NCBI GenBank assembly: GCA_016286385.1
Contig: JAEESO010000005.1
Span: 57,413 to 121,412 of the forward strand
Reading direction: 5' to 3'
DNA: 64,000 nucleotides
From: Bacteroidales bacterium
GTDB lineage: Bacteria > Bacteroidota > Bacteroidia > Bacteroidales > UBA932
A program made the position numbers and the translations under genes. Positions 52,165 to 61,224 of the stretch are shown here, piece after piece; position 1 is the first letter of the stretch; the number at the start of each line of letters is the position of its first letter. The notes below the pieces were generated by a model that was not told the origin of the DNA, did no database searches, and saw nothing but the letters and a program-made list of their open reading frames with translations.

Positions 52165-52344
52165 ATGAAATATGACGAATTCCATCGGCTAATTGTAAGA
52201 AATGGATGGATATCCATAAGGCAGGCCGGTAGTCACGTGATTTACAAGAAGGGACAGAGAACTTACCCGGTTCCTTATCATCAGGGAAAAGAATTAGGTA
52301 AGGGGCTGGAAAAGAAGATCAGAAAAGAAATGCATTTGGTATGA
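52165..52344 (+). CDS. hicA: HicA family toxin, short form
   Basis: A 59-residue protein found by reading the frame from ATG 52165 to TGA 52344. It has the canonical short HicA pattern: MKYDEFHRLIVRNGW, then GSHVIYKKG with the catalytic His, and PVPYHQGKELGKGLEKKI. Unlike the first HicA in the window (GSR), it keeps GSH. Its stop overlaps the hicB start (ATGA). Predicted mRNA interferase, active unless bound by the HicB next door. Confidence 0.85.
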   Translation: MKYDEFHRLIVRNGWISIRQAGSHVIYKKGQRTYPVPYHQGKELGKGLEKKIRKEMHLV

Positions 52345-52754
52345 CAACAATTGAAGCAATTATTGAAAGGGCTAATGACGGCACTTATACCGTCTTCTGC
52401 AAGAATGAGATTTTTTCAGGAGCTGGAGCCAGCATTGAATCGGCAAAGGAGGATATGCGTAAACAGATGGCTTTCTATAGGGAAACGGCCATTGCAGAAG
52501 GATTCAAGTATCCGTCTTTTCTTGATGGAGACTTTGAGATATCTTATAGGGTAGATATGCCAAGCTTGCTTAAATACTATATTGAGCAGGGAATCTTTAC
52601 TCTATCAGGAGTAGAAAAAATGACAGGTATCAACCAGAAACAACTCTGGTCATACCTGCACGGAACAAAACCCCGCGGCGCTCAGTCGCAGAGAATGGAA
52701 ACAGGATTCCGCCGCCTTAAGGAAGACCTGGATTCGGTGTTTATGTCGGCCTGA
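52341..52754 (+). CDS. hicB: HicB family antitoxin with HTH tail
   Basis: The 137-residue antitoxin has an N-terminal HicB domain (IERANDGTYTVFC, then SIESAKEDMRKQM). Its C-terminal part is a helix-turn-helix (FTLSGVEKMTGINQKQLWSY, then GTKPRGAQSQRM) in place of the ribbon-helix-helix of the first HicB. Both types normally repress their own promoter. It lies 52 bases before aroB, which has its own -7 box. The different DNA-binding domains show that the two HicAB modules have different origins. Confidence 0.85.
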   Translation: MTTIEAIIERANDGTYTVFCKNEIFSGAGASIESAKEDMRKQMAFYRETAIAEGFKYPSFLDGDFEISYRVDMPSLLKYYIEQGIFTLSGVEKMTGINQKQLWSYLHGTKPRGAQSQRMETGFRRLKEDLDSVFMSA

Positions 52755-52792
52755 CCCTAAAGCAGCCAGGGAGGATATTGCCGTTTTTTCGC

Positions 52793-52800
52793 TATCTTTG
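52793..52800 (+). promoter_or_regulatory. -7 box of aroB (near-leaderless)
   Basis: TATCTTTG at 52793-52800 ends six bases before the aroB ATG at 52807. Confidence 0.55.
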
Positions 52801-52806
52801 TAAGTT

Positions 52807-53853
52807 ATGAATAAGGATGTTGTCATAATACGCGGAGAGAAGGTGACCGATGTATCCGCAAGGCTTGCCGGAGAGAAGGAAATCTACATTGTGCACGACG
52901 TAAATGTGGCAAATGTTGCCGCAAGCGTTGCCGGAGCCCTTCCCGCCGGGGTGGTCCGCGGCATAACAGGCATTGTCACCTCCGAGGAACTCAAGACAAT
53001 GGATACGGCCGTAAAACTCACTGAGAAGTTTTTAGAGGCCGATTTATCCCGCGGCGCGCTGGTCCTTGCAATTGGCGGCGGCATCACTACGGACATCGCC
53101 GGCTTTGCCGCAAGTATGTATAAAAGAGGTATACGCTGGGCCGCTTTTCCCACCACCCTCCTTGCTCAGGTAGACGCTGCAATCGGCGGCAAAACCGGGG
53201 TGAATCTCCGCGGCTACAAGAACATGCTGGGGGCCTTCCACATGCCTGAGTTCACGTTTTTGACGTCTACCGTGCTGGAAACGCTGCCGGAAAAAGAACT
53301 CCGCTGCGGCCTTGCGGAAATGCTCAAGACCTTCCTGATAGGGGACGCCGATGTCTACGCCCGGGCCGTTTCATCCGGATTTTCGGCCAAAATCCCGGAC
53401 GGACAGGGTAAAAATGGGCTTCCGTCCAGAAAAAACGCCAAAATTCAGGACGAACTAATCTTCAGAGCGGCATCAATCAAGGCCGATATAGTTTGCCGGG
53501 ACCCACTGGAGCACGGTGAAAGGGCGGTTCTGAACCTTGGCCATACATTTGGTCACGCCATAGAGCATTGCTCAAAGGGCGAAATCGCCCACGGAGAGGC
53601 CGTGGGGATGGGAATAATCCTTGCTGCAAGGCTCTCCGAAGGTCTTGGACTGGCACAAAAAGGCCTTGCAGCTGGCCTGGAGAAGGATTTCCAAAGGGTC
53701 GGGCTGGAGACCGCGTGCCCATACGGCATAGATGAACTTGCCGCAGCAATGAAAAAAGACAAGAAAGACGGCAAACTTGTGCTCCTGAAAGGTATTGGCC
53801 AGCCCGTTATCACCACAGTGAAAGAAGATGATCTGCGTAAGTATACAAAATAA
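52807..53853 (+). CDS. aroB: 3-dehydroquinate synthase
   Basis: A 348-residue AroB of normal length. It has the NAD-binding segment LAIGGGITTDIAGFAASMYKRG, the block PTTLLAQVDAAIGGKTGVNL, the GLAEMLKTFLIGD helix, and the metal-binding LGHTFGHAIEHCS. It makes 3-dehydroquinate from DAHP, the second step of the shikimate pathway. An extra charged loop, SSGFSAKIPDGQGKNG, lies about 190-205. It overlaps the aroD-aroA start by 26 bases, so the aro genes form one operon. It is preceded by its own promoter after hicB. Confidence 0.96.
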   Translation: MNKDVVIIRGEKVTDVSARLAGEKEIYIVHDVNVANVAASVAGALPAGVVRGITGIVTSEELKTMDTAVKLTEKFLEADLSRGALVLAIGGGITTDIAGFAASMYKRGIRWAAFPTTLLAQVDAAIGGKTGVNLRGYKNMLGAFHMPEFTFLTSTVLETLPEKELRCGLAEMLKTFLIGDADVYARAVSSGFSAKIPDGQGKNGLPSRKNAKIQDELIFRAASIKADIVCRDPLEHGERAVLNLGHTFGHAIEHCSKGEIAHGEAVGMGIILAARLSEGLGLAQKGLAAGLEKDFQRVGLETACPYGIDELAAAMKKDKKDGKLVLLKGIGQPVITTVKEDDLRKYTK

Positions 53854-55846
53854 GGAACTTGGGGAGATACAGGAGCTGCTGCAGGGGCTTGAGATGGCGG
53901 AAATCCGCCTGGACCGCTGCGCTCTCTCAGACGAAGAGATTGATCAGTTGTTCTCTCAGTCCGACGTCCCCCTCATTGCCACCTGCCGCATGGCGGAAGA
54001 GCCCGGTGCGCCGGAAATTCTTGAGCGTGCCATAAAGGCGGGGGCCAAGTACGTAGACCTTGAAATGGAAGCCCCCGCAGCAATAGGCCGGCGCATACGC
54101 CAGGCATGCCAGCAGTGGGGCACGGTACTCATCCGTTCATACCATAATTTTGACTTTACACCGCCGCTTTCTGTGCTTGAAAGCACTGTTGAAAGGGCAA
54201 GATCATTTGGCGCAGAGATAGTAAAGGTTGCCGTAATGGCAGCCTCTGAGAGTGACTGGGGCGTTGTATCGGCCTTATACAACGGCGTTGAGCCGGGCAC
54301 TTTGGTTGCCTTCTGCATGGGTGAGGCTGGACGCACTTCACGGCTCGAATCCCTTGCCAAAGGTTCACCTTTTACCTATGCCTGCCTCACCGAAGAAGAG
54401 GCAACAGCCCCTGGCCAGTGGACCTGGTCCAGCCTCAGGGAAGCGCTCTACGGAGACTTCCGCTTTGTGAAGGCATCGGCCCTTCCCATGCCGTCATCAA
54501 AGAGCTTCGCACAGAGGGCCATTGTGGCAGCCGCACTGGCAGATGGCGTGTCCCATCTAAGCGGATATTCCGCCTGCGGGGACAACGAGAGCGCCATTTC
54601 CGTGGCAAAGGCCCTTGGCGCGCGCGTAAATATCAGTGGCAGCGATCTTGAAATTGAAGGAATTGGTGCCAGGCCAGGCACTTTGAAGCTGGAAGAGCTC
54701 CATACCGGAGAGTCCGGCCTTCTCACAAGGCTTATGGTGCCGCTGCTATCAGTATTATCGGCAAGCCCTGTCCGCGTGACTGGAGAAAAAACCCTGCTAG
54801 GAAGGCCTTTGACGGGGGCTCACGACATAATGGCCGCCTACGGAGTGCGTCTGTACCCCCAAAGTAACAAAAATGTTAAGGCCCCTTTTGAGGCAAAAGA
54901 GGCGGTTAACAAAGATGTTACGGAGGCGCGGAAATCAGACTGCTATCTGCCTCTGAGCGTATCTGGGCCCATTATTCCGGGGCGCGCAGACGTTTCCGGT
55001 AAGGGCGGAAGCCAGCTTATCTCCGGTCTTCTTGCCGCACTGCCTCTGGCGGGCGGGAAATCCGTCCTTTATGTCCATGATCCAAAGAGCATTCCATACC
55101 TTTTCATAACGGTAGATGTCCTGAAGAAATTCGGCATAAGGATTGGCTCTGAAATGGAAGGCGGTGACGATTTCCTGGAAACCCAGGACTGGAGCCTCTG
55201 CACGGGCCTTAATTTCCGCATAAAAGGCCCTCAGGCATATCAGGCGGCATCTTTTGCAATTGAAGCAGACTGGTCCGGAGCCGCTCCTTTCCTTGTTGCG
55301 GGAGCCGTTTTTGGAGACATAGAAGTGACCGGCCTTGACACCGCCTCCCTCCAGGCCGATATCTCCATTATGGACATCCTCATGGAAGCCGGGGCGTCAA
55401 TGTCCCAGCTGGAAGACGGCAGCCTGCACGTAATGAGGGCGCCCCTGAGCCCGTTCAAGGCCGACCTTAACAACTGCCCGGACCTCTTCCCCATAGTTGC
55501 GGTGCTGGCGGCGTTCTGTCCCGGAGAGAGTGAACTTCTTGGGGTTGAAAGGCTCCGTCATAAGGAGACTGACCGCGCCGCGGCAATAGTGGAAATGCTT
55601 GAGGCTATGGGAGTTACGGTGACGGTTGACGAAGACCTCATGGCCATCACCGGTATGGGGCTGTCCCAGAGGCTGGCTTCCGGAAACCTACTGAGGGGCG
55701 GCAAGTTCCGCTCTCACGGAGACCACCGCATGGTAATGGCCCTCAAAGTGGCATCCCTTGGCGCTTCAAGCCCGGTTGAAATAGATGATGTGGACTGCGT
55801 GGCCAAGTCCTTCCCCCAGTTTAATGAAATGTTTGATAAGCTATGA
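53828..55846 (+). CDS. aroDA: fused type I 3-dehydroquinate dehydratase and EPSP synthase
   Basis: A 672-residue fusion. Residues 1 to about 213 are a type I dehydroquinase (AroD): Schiff-base Lys133 in GAEIVKVAVMA and catalytic His106 in IRSYHNF. Residues about 215-672 are an EPSP synthase (AroA): PSSKSFAQRAIVAA (phosphoenolpyruvate and shikimate-3-phosphate contacts), HTGESGLLTRL in place of the usual GNAGT-type loop, GKGGSQLISGLLAALPLA, LRHKETDRAA and the DHRMVMALKVA block. The two activities are not consecutive in the pathway; shikimate dehydrogenase and kinase act between them. No stop or frameshift separates the halves. The stop overlaps the aroC start (ATGA). Confidence 0.93.
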   Translation: MICVSIQNKELGEIQELLQGLEMAEIRLDRCALSDEEIDQLFSQSDVPLIATCRMAEEPGAPEILERAIKAGAKYVDLEMEAPAAIGRRIRQACQQWGTVLIRSYHNFDFTPPLSVLESTVERARSFGAEIVKVAVMAASESDWGVVSALYNGVEPGTLVAFCMGEAGRTSRLESLAKGSPFTYACLTEEEATAPGQWTWSSLREALYGDFRFVKASALPMPSSKSFAQRAIVAAALADGVSHLSGYSACGDNESAISVAKALGARVNISGSDLEIEGIGARPGTLKLEELHTGESGLLTRLMVPLLSVLSASPVRVTGEKTLLGRPLTGAHDIMAAYGVRLYPQSNKNVKAPFEAKEAVNKDVTEARKSDCYLPLSVSGPIIPGRADVSGKGGSQLISGLLAALPLAGGKSVLYVHDPKSIPYLFITVDVLKKFGIRIGSEMEGGDDFLETQDWSLCTGLNFRIKGPQAYQAASFAIEADWSGAAPFLVAGAVFGDIEVTGLDTASLQADISIMDILMEAGASMSQLEDGSLHVMRAPLSPFKADLNNCPDLFPIVAVLAAFCPGESELLGVERLRHKETDRAAAIVEMLEAMGVTVTVDEDLMAITGMGLSQRLASGNLLRGGKFRSHGDHRMVMALKVASLGASSPVEIDDVDCVAKSFPQFNEMFDKL

Positions 55847-56934
55847 ATACTTTTGGCAACAAATTCAGAGTAAGCATCTTTGGTGAGTCCCACGGGCCGG
55901 TTATCGGCGTAACAATAGACGGCGTTTTACCGGGCATTCCGCTAAGCGAGGAAGATTTCATCCAGGACCTTTCCAGAAGGAAGGCCGGTGCGCTTGGCAC
56001 TACGCCCCGCATTGAGGCCGATTCCCCGGAAATCCTCTCCGGCGTATATGAGGGCCATACTACTGGTGCTCCTCTTACCGTGATTTTCCGCAATCAAAAC
56101 ACCCGCTCGGAGGACTACGAGGCCTTCCGTGAGAACCCCAGGCCCGGTCACGCAGACTTTACGGCAAATCTCAAGTACGGAGGCTACAACGACCCCCGCG
56201 GCGGCGGCCAGTTCAGCGGCAGGCTCACCCTTGGGATAGTTGCAGCGGGCGTGATTGCCAAAAAGATGATGTACTTTGCCAAGTTCAATGCCGTCCTCAA
56301 GGAGGTTGGCGGTCTCGCCGACGCAGAGAAATGGCCGGAGGCCCTGAAGGCCGCGGCGGCCGATGGAGACTCCCTTGGCGGAGTGGTTGAATGCGTGGTG
56401 GAAGGCCTTCCTATCGGCCTTGGAGAGCCCTTCTGGGATAGCGTAGAGAGCGTTTTATCCCACGCCGTGTTTGCAATTCCCGGCGTCCGCGGCATTGAGT
56501 TCGGAGACGGCTTTGAGGCCGCCAGGATGCGCGGATCTGAGCACATAGACCTCTTCCCGGAGCATAAATGCTGCCACGGAGAGCACGAAGAAGGCCATCA
56601 TTGCCATCACGACGACCCAGATCACGAGTGCTGCCACGGAGAGCACGAGGAAGGTGAGGAGCACCACTGCTGCCACCACGGCGAACAAGACGGCGGCGAG
56701 CACCATTGCTGCGGCCGTCATCACAGGCCTCAGCCGCCCGTCACGAACCACGCCGGCGGCGTGAACGGCGGCATCACAAACGGTAATCCCATTGTGTTCC
56801 GCGTAGCCTTCAAGCCCACCGCCAGCATAGCCAAAGCCGGAGTTGGCGGCCGCCACGACGTCTGTTTTGCCCTCCGCACCCCGGTCATCGTGGAAGCCAT
56901 GGCCGCCATCTGCCTGGTGGACCTGGCGCTGTAG
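55843..56934 (+). CDS. aroC: chorismate synthase with a His/Cys-rich insertion
   Basis: The 363-residue product has the AroC core: FGNKFRVSIFGESHGPVIG, RPGHADFTANLKYG, GGGQFSGRLTLGIVAAG, GDGFEAARMRGSEH, TNHAGGVNGGITNGNPIVF and the C-terminal GRHDVC. Between GSEH and TNHAGG, where most family members have about 12-20 residues, lies a stretch of about 60 residues (239-298) with 18 His and 9 Cys, including two near-copies of CCHGEHEEG. The rest is compact, so the total length is normal. The enzyme converts EPSP to chorismate and needs reduced FMN; the insertion is next to the active-site entrance and looks like a metal-binding segment. Confidence 0.94.
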   Translation: MNTFGNKFRVSIFGESHGPVIGVTIDGVLPGIPLSEEDFIQDLSRRKAGALGTTPRIEADSPEILSGVYEGHTTGAPLTVIFRNQNTRSEDYEAFRENPRPGHADFTANLKYGGYNDPRGGGQFSGRLTLGIVAAGVIAKKMMYFAKFNAVLKEVGGLADAEKWPEALKAAAADGDSLGGVVECVVEGLPIGLGEPFWDSVESVLSHAVFAIPGVRGIEFGDGFEAARMRGSEHIDLFPEHKCCHGEHEEGHHCHHDDPDHECCHGEHEEGEEHHCCHHGEQDGGEHHCCGRHHRPQPPVTNHAGGVNGGITNGNPIVFRVAFKPTASIAKAGVGGRHDVCFALRTPVIVEAMAAICLVDLAL

Positions 56935-56962
56935 GCTTGGCAGACATATCGTTCAATGGGAA

Positions 56963-59686
56963 TCAGATTACCAGATAACCTTTCTCAAATGCGCCAGGAT
57001 AGAGAAATTTTGACTCTCTATCATAAAATTTAACGATTATGTATTTGTCATCAACGGCCATGACCTTTCCGGGGCCTAGACTCTTGTGGACTACGTGGTC
57101 GCCAACTGCCAGATGCTCCCAAGGCTCCTGCTCTTCTTCGACCGCTTCCTCTATTGGTTCTGGCTCTTCTTCCTGAGTCTGTTCAACCAGTTTAGAAGTG
57201 TCGATGACGGTATCCCAGCCGCCAATCAGAGTACCGGTATGCTTATCAATACCTGTATACTCCAGCGAAGAATCTTCGTAGCGCTTGAACTTATAGACGG
57301 CGTCGTTCATCAATTCACTATTGAATACGCCCAGACTGACCAGCAAACTGAAATCCTTGAGGGTGAGGCCGGTAACTTTGCGGAAGAGTTCGGGCTCCAG
57401 TTGCTCGATAACGTCTTTCAGGCAGTATTCGCGGTAGTCCGTGAGATACATAAATACCGGAATACGGGTGGCGAACTTGATAAGTTTCTCCTGGATCTCT
57501 TTGCGTTTGCTCTTGTATTCTTTCTCCTCTTCGGTAAGTTCTTTCTTCTGCTTCGGGGTGAGGTCGTCGCCTTTCTCCTTCTTGGTGTTCTTAACGTGCT
57601 CGGACTTGTTGATGATGGTCTCGATGTCGGAATTCAGGTTACGGAATCCTTCAATGTTCATCAAGGCCTTCATAGCCTCAGGATTGTTCATCAGGCGCTG
57701 GAGAGTGGCATTATCCACATTGACCAGCACGGCGCTCTCCCAGCGACGGGCAAGGAGCGTGGCGGTGGTGCCGCTCATCGCCATATCGAGCACGCCGGCG
57801 GCATCAATTTCCTTCATTGAAGAACCGTCAAAGGCCAGGATGGGCAGGAACTTAATGAACTGTTCCACCTTCTTCTCGGGGTTGCTCTCGTGGACATTGA
57901 GTTGGCAACTGTATTCTTCTACCTGACGAAGTGCCCGGTTAGGTGCAAAATCAAACACGTAGCAGAATGGCTTGAGAATCAGTTCCTCGCCCCATTCATC
58001 CTTTGTGGTCCAGGGAGACTGGACGCGAAATGCTGCTTGGAAATAAGTCTCCGGAGAGGTGGTGTTGCGCAGCATCAGAATGCCGGTCCAAGGCTTCACG
58101 GTGACGCCTGTGGAGAGTTTGCCGCAGGAAAGGGTGATTGTCTTGGTCTGCTGCGGGTCTTCCATTGCATTATACACCGGCTCTACGGCCTGGGCACCCA
58201 TTCCGGCCTCATTGCCGGCAGCGACAATGACATTATACTCATCGTAGAAGCGGTTGCAGCGCTTCTTTAGCAATTTAGCCATAGCCCGACAAGCGGCAAC
58301 AGACGGGAGGAACCAATAGGTGTGCTGCAGGTAACTGAGCAGACGGGCATCAGAGAACGGCATAGGCGGCTTTTCCGTGCCTAATTTGAGTTCCGTAACG
58401 ATGTTCTCGGTGTAAGCGCCACGGATTAGGTCCAGCCATTTCTGGACGTATTCCTCGTGCAGGAAATAGTCATCCTCGGCCCGGAAGAATTCGTTCAGGT
58501 CGAATTCGTCGAACTCTCCCTGGGCAGCAATCTCACGGATGCTGTCCGGCAACTGGTATGTGAGCATCACCATCTTGGGAAGCTGGGCGTAAGGGTTCTT
58601 CGGCCCTTGCCATGCTTCCTTTGCAGCCTGCTCATCGGAGTATGTCCAATTGTAAATCTGCTCCTCAATGAATTCACCGGTGGAGATGGCGCGGAATGGC
58701 GTCCCAGACAGATAGAGATATGCGCCAGTACGTAGCGGCATCAAGCCCTCATCGTACATCTCGCGGGCCTCCAGTTCACGGACGTTATCGGCATCCTCCG
58801 TGATGATTTCACCGACTTCCTCGGCACGTTTCAGTGCCGGGTCTTTCTTGTCGTAGAAGTTCTTGGCGTTCTTGCCCCAAGCACCGTAGTGGTATTCGTC
58901 CAGGACGATGCAGTCCCAATCTACGGTCTGTATCCATTTGTTGGTGGCCTTGATACCGCCAGCATCATTCTTTCCAAGCACGTCCTGGAAGGAAGCGAAG
59001 CAGACAAACGGCTTGCGCTCGTTGACGTAGTTGAATTCCCGGTCTTCCTGCTTCTGGCAGAATTGCCATCCTTCAAAGTCTTTATGCGTGAGCAGATCCT
59101 CTTCCCAAGCGGTCTTGACGGCTGGTTTGAAAGTAAGGACCAGAACCTTCTTCCACTTCATCTTCAAGGCGAGCTGATAGGTGGTGAAAGTCTTGCCGAA
59201 GCGCATCTTGGCGTTCCAGAGGAAGTGCGGCGTGAGGCCACGATTGGTTGGGTCTTTCTTGAATGCATCAAAGTAGGCCGATGTCTTGACTACAGCACGC
59301 TCCTGCTCCGGACGCATTGGGAAATCATAGATGCGGTCGATCATCTTGTCCTTCCCGGCCACAGCTGTGGCGATAGCCTGCTCCACTTTCTTAATGTCGC
59401 ACACAAACCATTCGCCCTCCGGATTGCGGATGTGGTCTTTGCGAAGGATGCGGTGGACCAGTTTATCAGTGAAGGATGAGCCGTCCTTACGCATAGCCGG
59501 GCGTTTGAGAACAATCCGGTACTGGATGTTTCCGGTTTGGTTCTGCTCCCTCACACGGGTCTCAACGTCGCGGGTGGTATAGCCAACCTTCAGCCATCCC
59601 TTATGGGCTGGGTAACCTATGTGCTCATAGGCGTAGATGGTCGGGGTCTCGGCTACTTTATTCCGGAGTAGGTCTTGTGCTGCCAT
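56963..59686 (-). CDS. GIY-YIG (T5orf172-like) nuclease fused to a DEAD-type helicase
   Basis: A 907-residue protein. Residues about 15-100 look like a T5orf172/GIY-YIG nuclease domain: the WLKVGYT strand, RVREQNQTGNIQY and the closing EGEWF. A superfamily 2 helicase core follows, with a Walker A-like AKMRFGKT at 159-166, Walker B DEYHYG at 263-268, and YLYLSGTPFR as a motif III-type segment. A charged coiled-coil (about 685-735) and an acidic linker lead to a C-terminal Tudor/CarD-like domain (GDHVVHKSLGPGKVMAVD onward). This is the expected restriction or translocase subunit of the module whose methylases lie upstream on the same strand, 32 bases away. Nuclease activity is inferred. Confidence 0.85.
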   Translation of the reverse strand: MAAQDLLRNKVAETPTIYAYEHIGYPAHKGWLKVGYTTRDVETRVREQNQTGNIQYRIVLKRPAMRKDGSSFTDKLVHRILRKDHIRNPEGEWFVCDIKKVEQAIATAVAGKDKMIDRIYDFPMRPEQERAVVKTSAYFDAFKKDPTNRGLTPHFLWNAKMRFGKTFTTYQLALKMKWKKVLVLTFKPAVKTAWEEDLLTHKDFEGWQFCQKQEDREFNYVNERKPFVCFASFQDVLGKNDAGGIKATNKWIQTVDWDCIVLDEYHYGAWGKNAKNFYDKKDPALKRAEEVGEIITEDADNVRELEAREMYDEGLMPLRTGAYLYLSGTPFRAISTGEFIEEQIYNWTYSDEQAAKEAWQGPKNPYAQLPKMVMLTYQLPDSIREIAAQGEFDEFDLNEFFRAEDDYFLHEEYVQKWLDLIRGAYTENIVTELKLGTEKPPMPFSDARLLSYLQHTYWFLPSVAACRAMAKLLKKRCNRFYDEYNVIVAAGNEAGMGAQAVEPVYNAMEDPQQTKTITLSCGKLSTGVTVKPWTGILMLRNTTSPETYFQAAFRVQSPWTTKDEWGEELILKPFCYVFDFAPNRALRQVEEYSCQLNVHESNPEKKVEQFIKFLPILAFDGSSMKEIDAAGVLDMAMSGTTATLLARRWESAVLVNVDNATLQRLMNNPEAMKALMNIEGFRNLNSDIETIINKSEHVKNTKKEKGDDLTPKQKKELTEEEKEYKSKRKEIQEKLIKFATRIPVFMYLTDYREYCLKDVIEQLEPELFRKVTGLTLKDFSLLVSLGVFNSELMNDAVYKFKRYEDSSLEYTGIDKHTGTLIGGWDTVIDTSKLVEQTQEEEPEPIEEAVEEEQEPWEHLAVGDHVVHKSLGPGKVMAVDDKYIIVKFYDRESKFLYPGAFEKGYLVI

Positions 59687-59718
59687 AAGTCGATTATTGT
59701 TTAATCATTGAGAAGAAC

Positions 59719-61224
59719 CTAATCGTATGCCCTGATTGAGGCATCGATAAAAGCGACTTCTTCTTCTGACAACCCGTATTTCTTGTTCAGTTTTTCATCT
59801 GTCCATTCTTGTTCGCAATCCTGAACAGGTACAAATTGATAAGCATTCTTCGTAATGTGGTGGGAGAACATCAATTGCGAAACAAGGAAGCGGAAGAATA
59901 AGGTTTTCATATAGCCAACCATATTCTTTGCTTCTTTCTCTGTATCAAAGTAATTGATTACCAAGTATGTTTCGTTGCAGATGGTTCCAGGAGGGAGAAT
60001 ATCAATTTTATTGAAGACCTTTCGTTTGCCGTCTTTTCCCGGATTCCCTGCATGGTCATATCCCACGTATGAAGTAATAACCTTCCATTTGTCGATCATT
60101 TCAACTCCTACAGTTATTTCGGAACGACTGTAGGGGCCTTCGCCATTTTGCCAGCGAAGCTTTATGTCTCCAGATTTCTGGGGGCGAACAAAGGTTCTTA
60201 GTCCAAAAGGTTTACTGCTTGAAACCACATTGGACATTAATGGCTCTTTCTTTGAAAGAACCTTTTTCACAATATGCAAGGCTTCAGCACGCCTAATGAA
60301 AGTGCCAAATTCATTCAAACGACGCGTTGTCGATACTTCCTGCCCGTTATTGATATTTACAACTCGACAATCACCAGGGTGTTCCCGGTCCCAAAGGAAA
60401 TAGCAAACTCCACCAGCGATGTCTACGCCAGGAAAGCAATCGTTGGCATTCTCGTAATCCACTATAACCCTGAAACGATTGTCGTTCAATGTTTCTTTAC
60501 GGAAATCATCCAGGCCCTTGCCACCGCCGAACCATCTGGAAGGGATAATCATTGACAGGTAACGAGGCTTTAGTTTCTTTGCCTGTTCCACAAACTTCTG
60601 ATATAGAGGAGATGCACTGGCATTATTACCGCCATCGTCAAGTTGATACGGCGGATTGCCGACGATTACGTCAAACTTCATATTTCCAAAGAATTGTTTG
60701 GGATTGTCTGTATGGATGAACATATAGGCATATTGCTCTGCCTCGGAGCCTCGGTCATAGACCGTCTGGGATGCACCGCAGTATTTACATTTACCGTTTT
60801 CCCAGGTGTGGGAGCGATTTGCGTACAGAATGTTTCCGCTTTCTGTATTGAATCTGGAGACGCTGTATTTGCCGTTGGCGTGCTTGCTACAATAAACGGA
60901 GCGACGTGACAAATATGAGGTCAACTCCGTGATGGCGATGCCGAAGACCTGGTTGTGCAAGATATGGTCGATGCGGAGTTGACGGTCAGGCATCTGGGAT
61001 TCCAGACCACGGTCGAGCCGTTTGACGATTTCGCGGAGGAAGACGCCGCTTTTTGAGAATGGATCGAGGAATTTGGTGTCAGGGCTCTTGAAAACGTCCT
61101 GCGGCAGCAGGTCCAGGACACGATTGGCCAGTTCCGGCGGGGTGAAAACTTCGTCGTTGCTCAAATTGGCAATGCAGTTTAGCACGTCCGGATTGTAATT
61201 ACTGTTCACCATAGGCAGCAGCAT
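59719..61224 (-). CDS. N6-adenine DNA methyltransferase, Eco57I-like
   Basis: A 501-residue methyltransferase. The N-terminal DEVFTPPELANRVLDLLP is typical of the group; motif I is a variant (FLDPFSKSGVFLREI, around 52-66), and the catalytic NPPY motif is at 190-193 in IVGNPPYQ. A zinc-binding-like CKYCGA lies between them (C146, C149). The C-terminal half, with SMIIPSRWFGGGKGL and a region likely to recognise the target, fits the Eco57I/TaqI-type layout. It overlaps the upstream smaller methylase ORF by 26 bases, suggesting coordinated production. It could protect host DNA against the downstream GIY-YIG helicase. Confidence 0.88.
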   Translation of the reverse strand: MLLPMVNSNYNPDVLNCIANLSNDEVFTPPELANRVLDLLPQDVFKSPDTKFLDPFSKSGVFLREIVKRLDRGLESQMPDRQLRIDHILHNQVFGIAITELTSYLSRRSVYCSKHANGKYSVSRFNTESGNILYANRSHTWENGKCKYCGASQTVYDRGSEAEQYAYMFIHTDNPKQFFGNMKFDVIVGNPPYQLDDGGNNASASPLYQKFVEQAKKLKPRYLSMIIPSRWFGGGKGLDDFRKETLNDNRFRVIVDYENANDCFPGVDIAGGVCYFLWDREHPGDCRVVNINNGQEVSTTRRLNEFGTFIRRAEALHIVKKVLSKKEPLMSNVVSSSKPFGLRTFVRPQKSGDIKLRWQNGEGPYSRSEITVGVEMIDKWKVITSYVGYDHAGNPGKDGKRKVFNKIDILPPGTICNETYLVINYFDTEKEAKNMVGYMKTLFFRFLVSQLMFSHHITKNAYQFVPVQDCEQEWTDEKLNKKYGLSEEEVAFIDASIRAYD

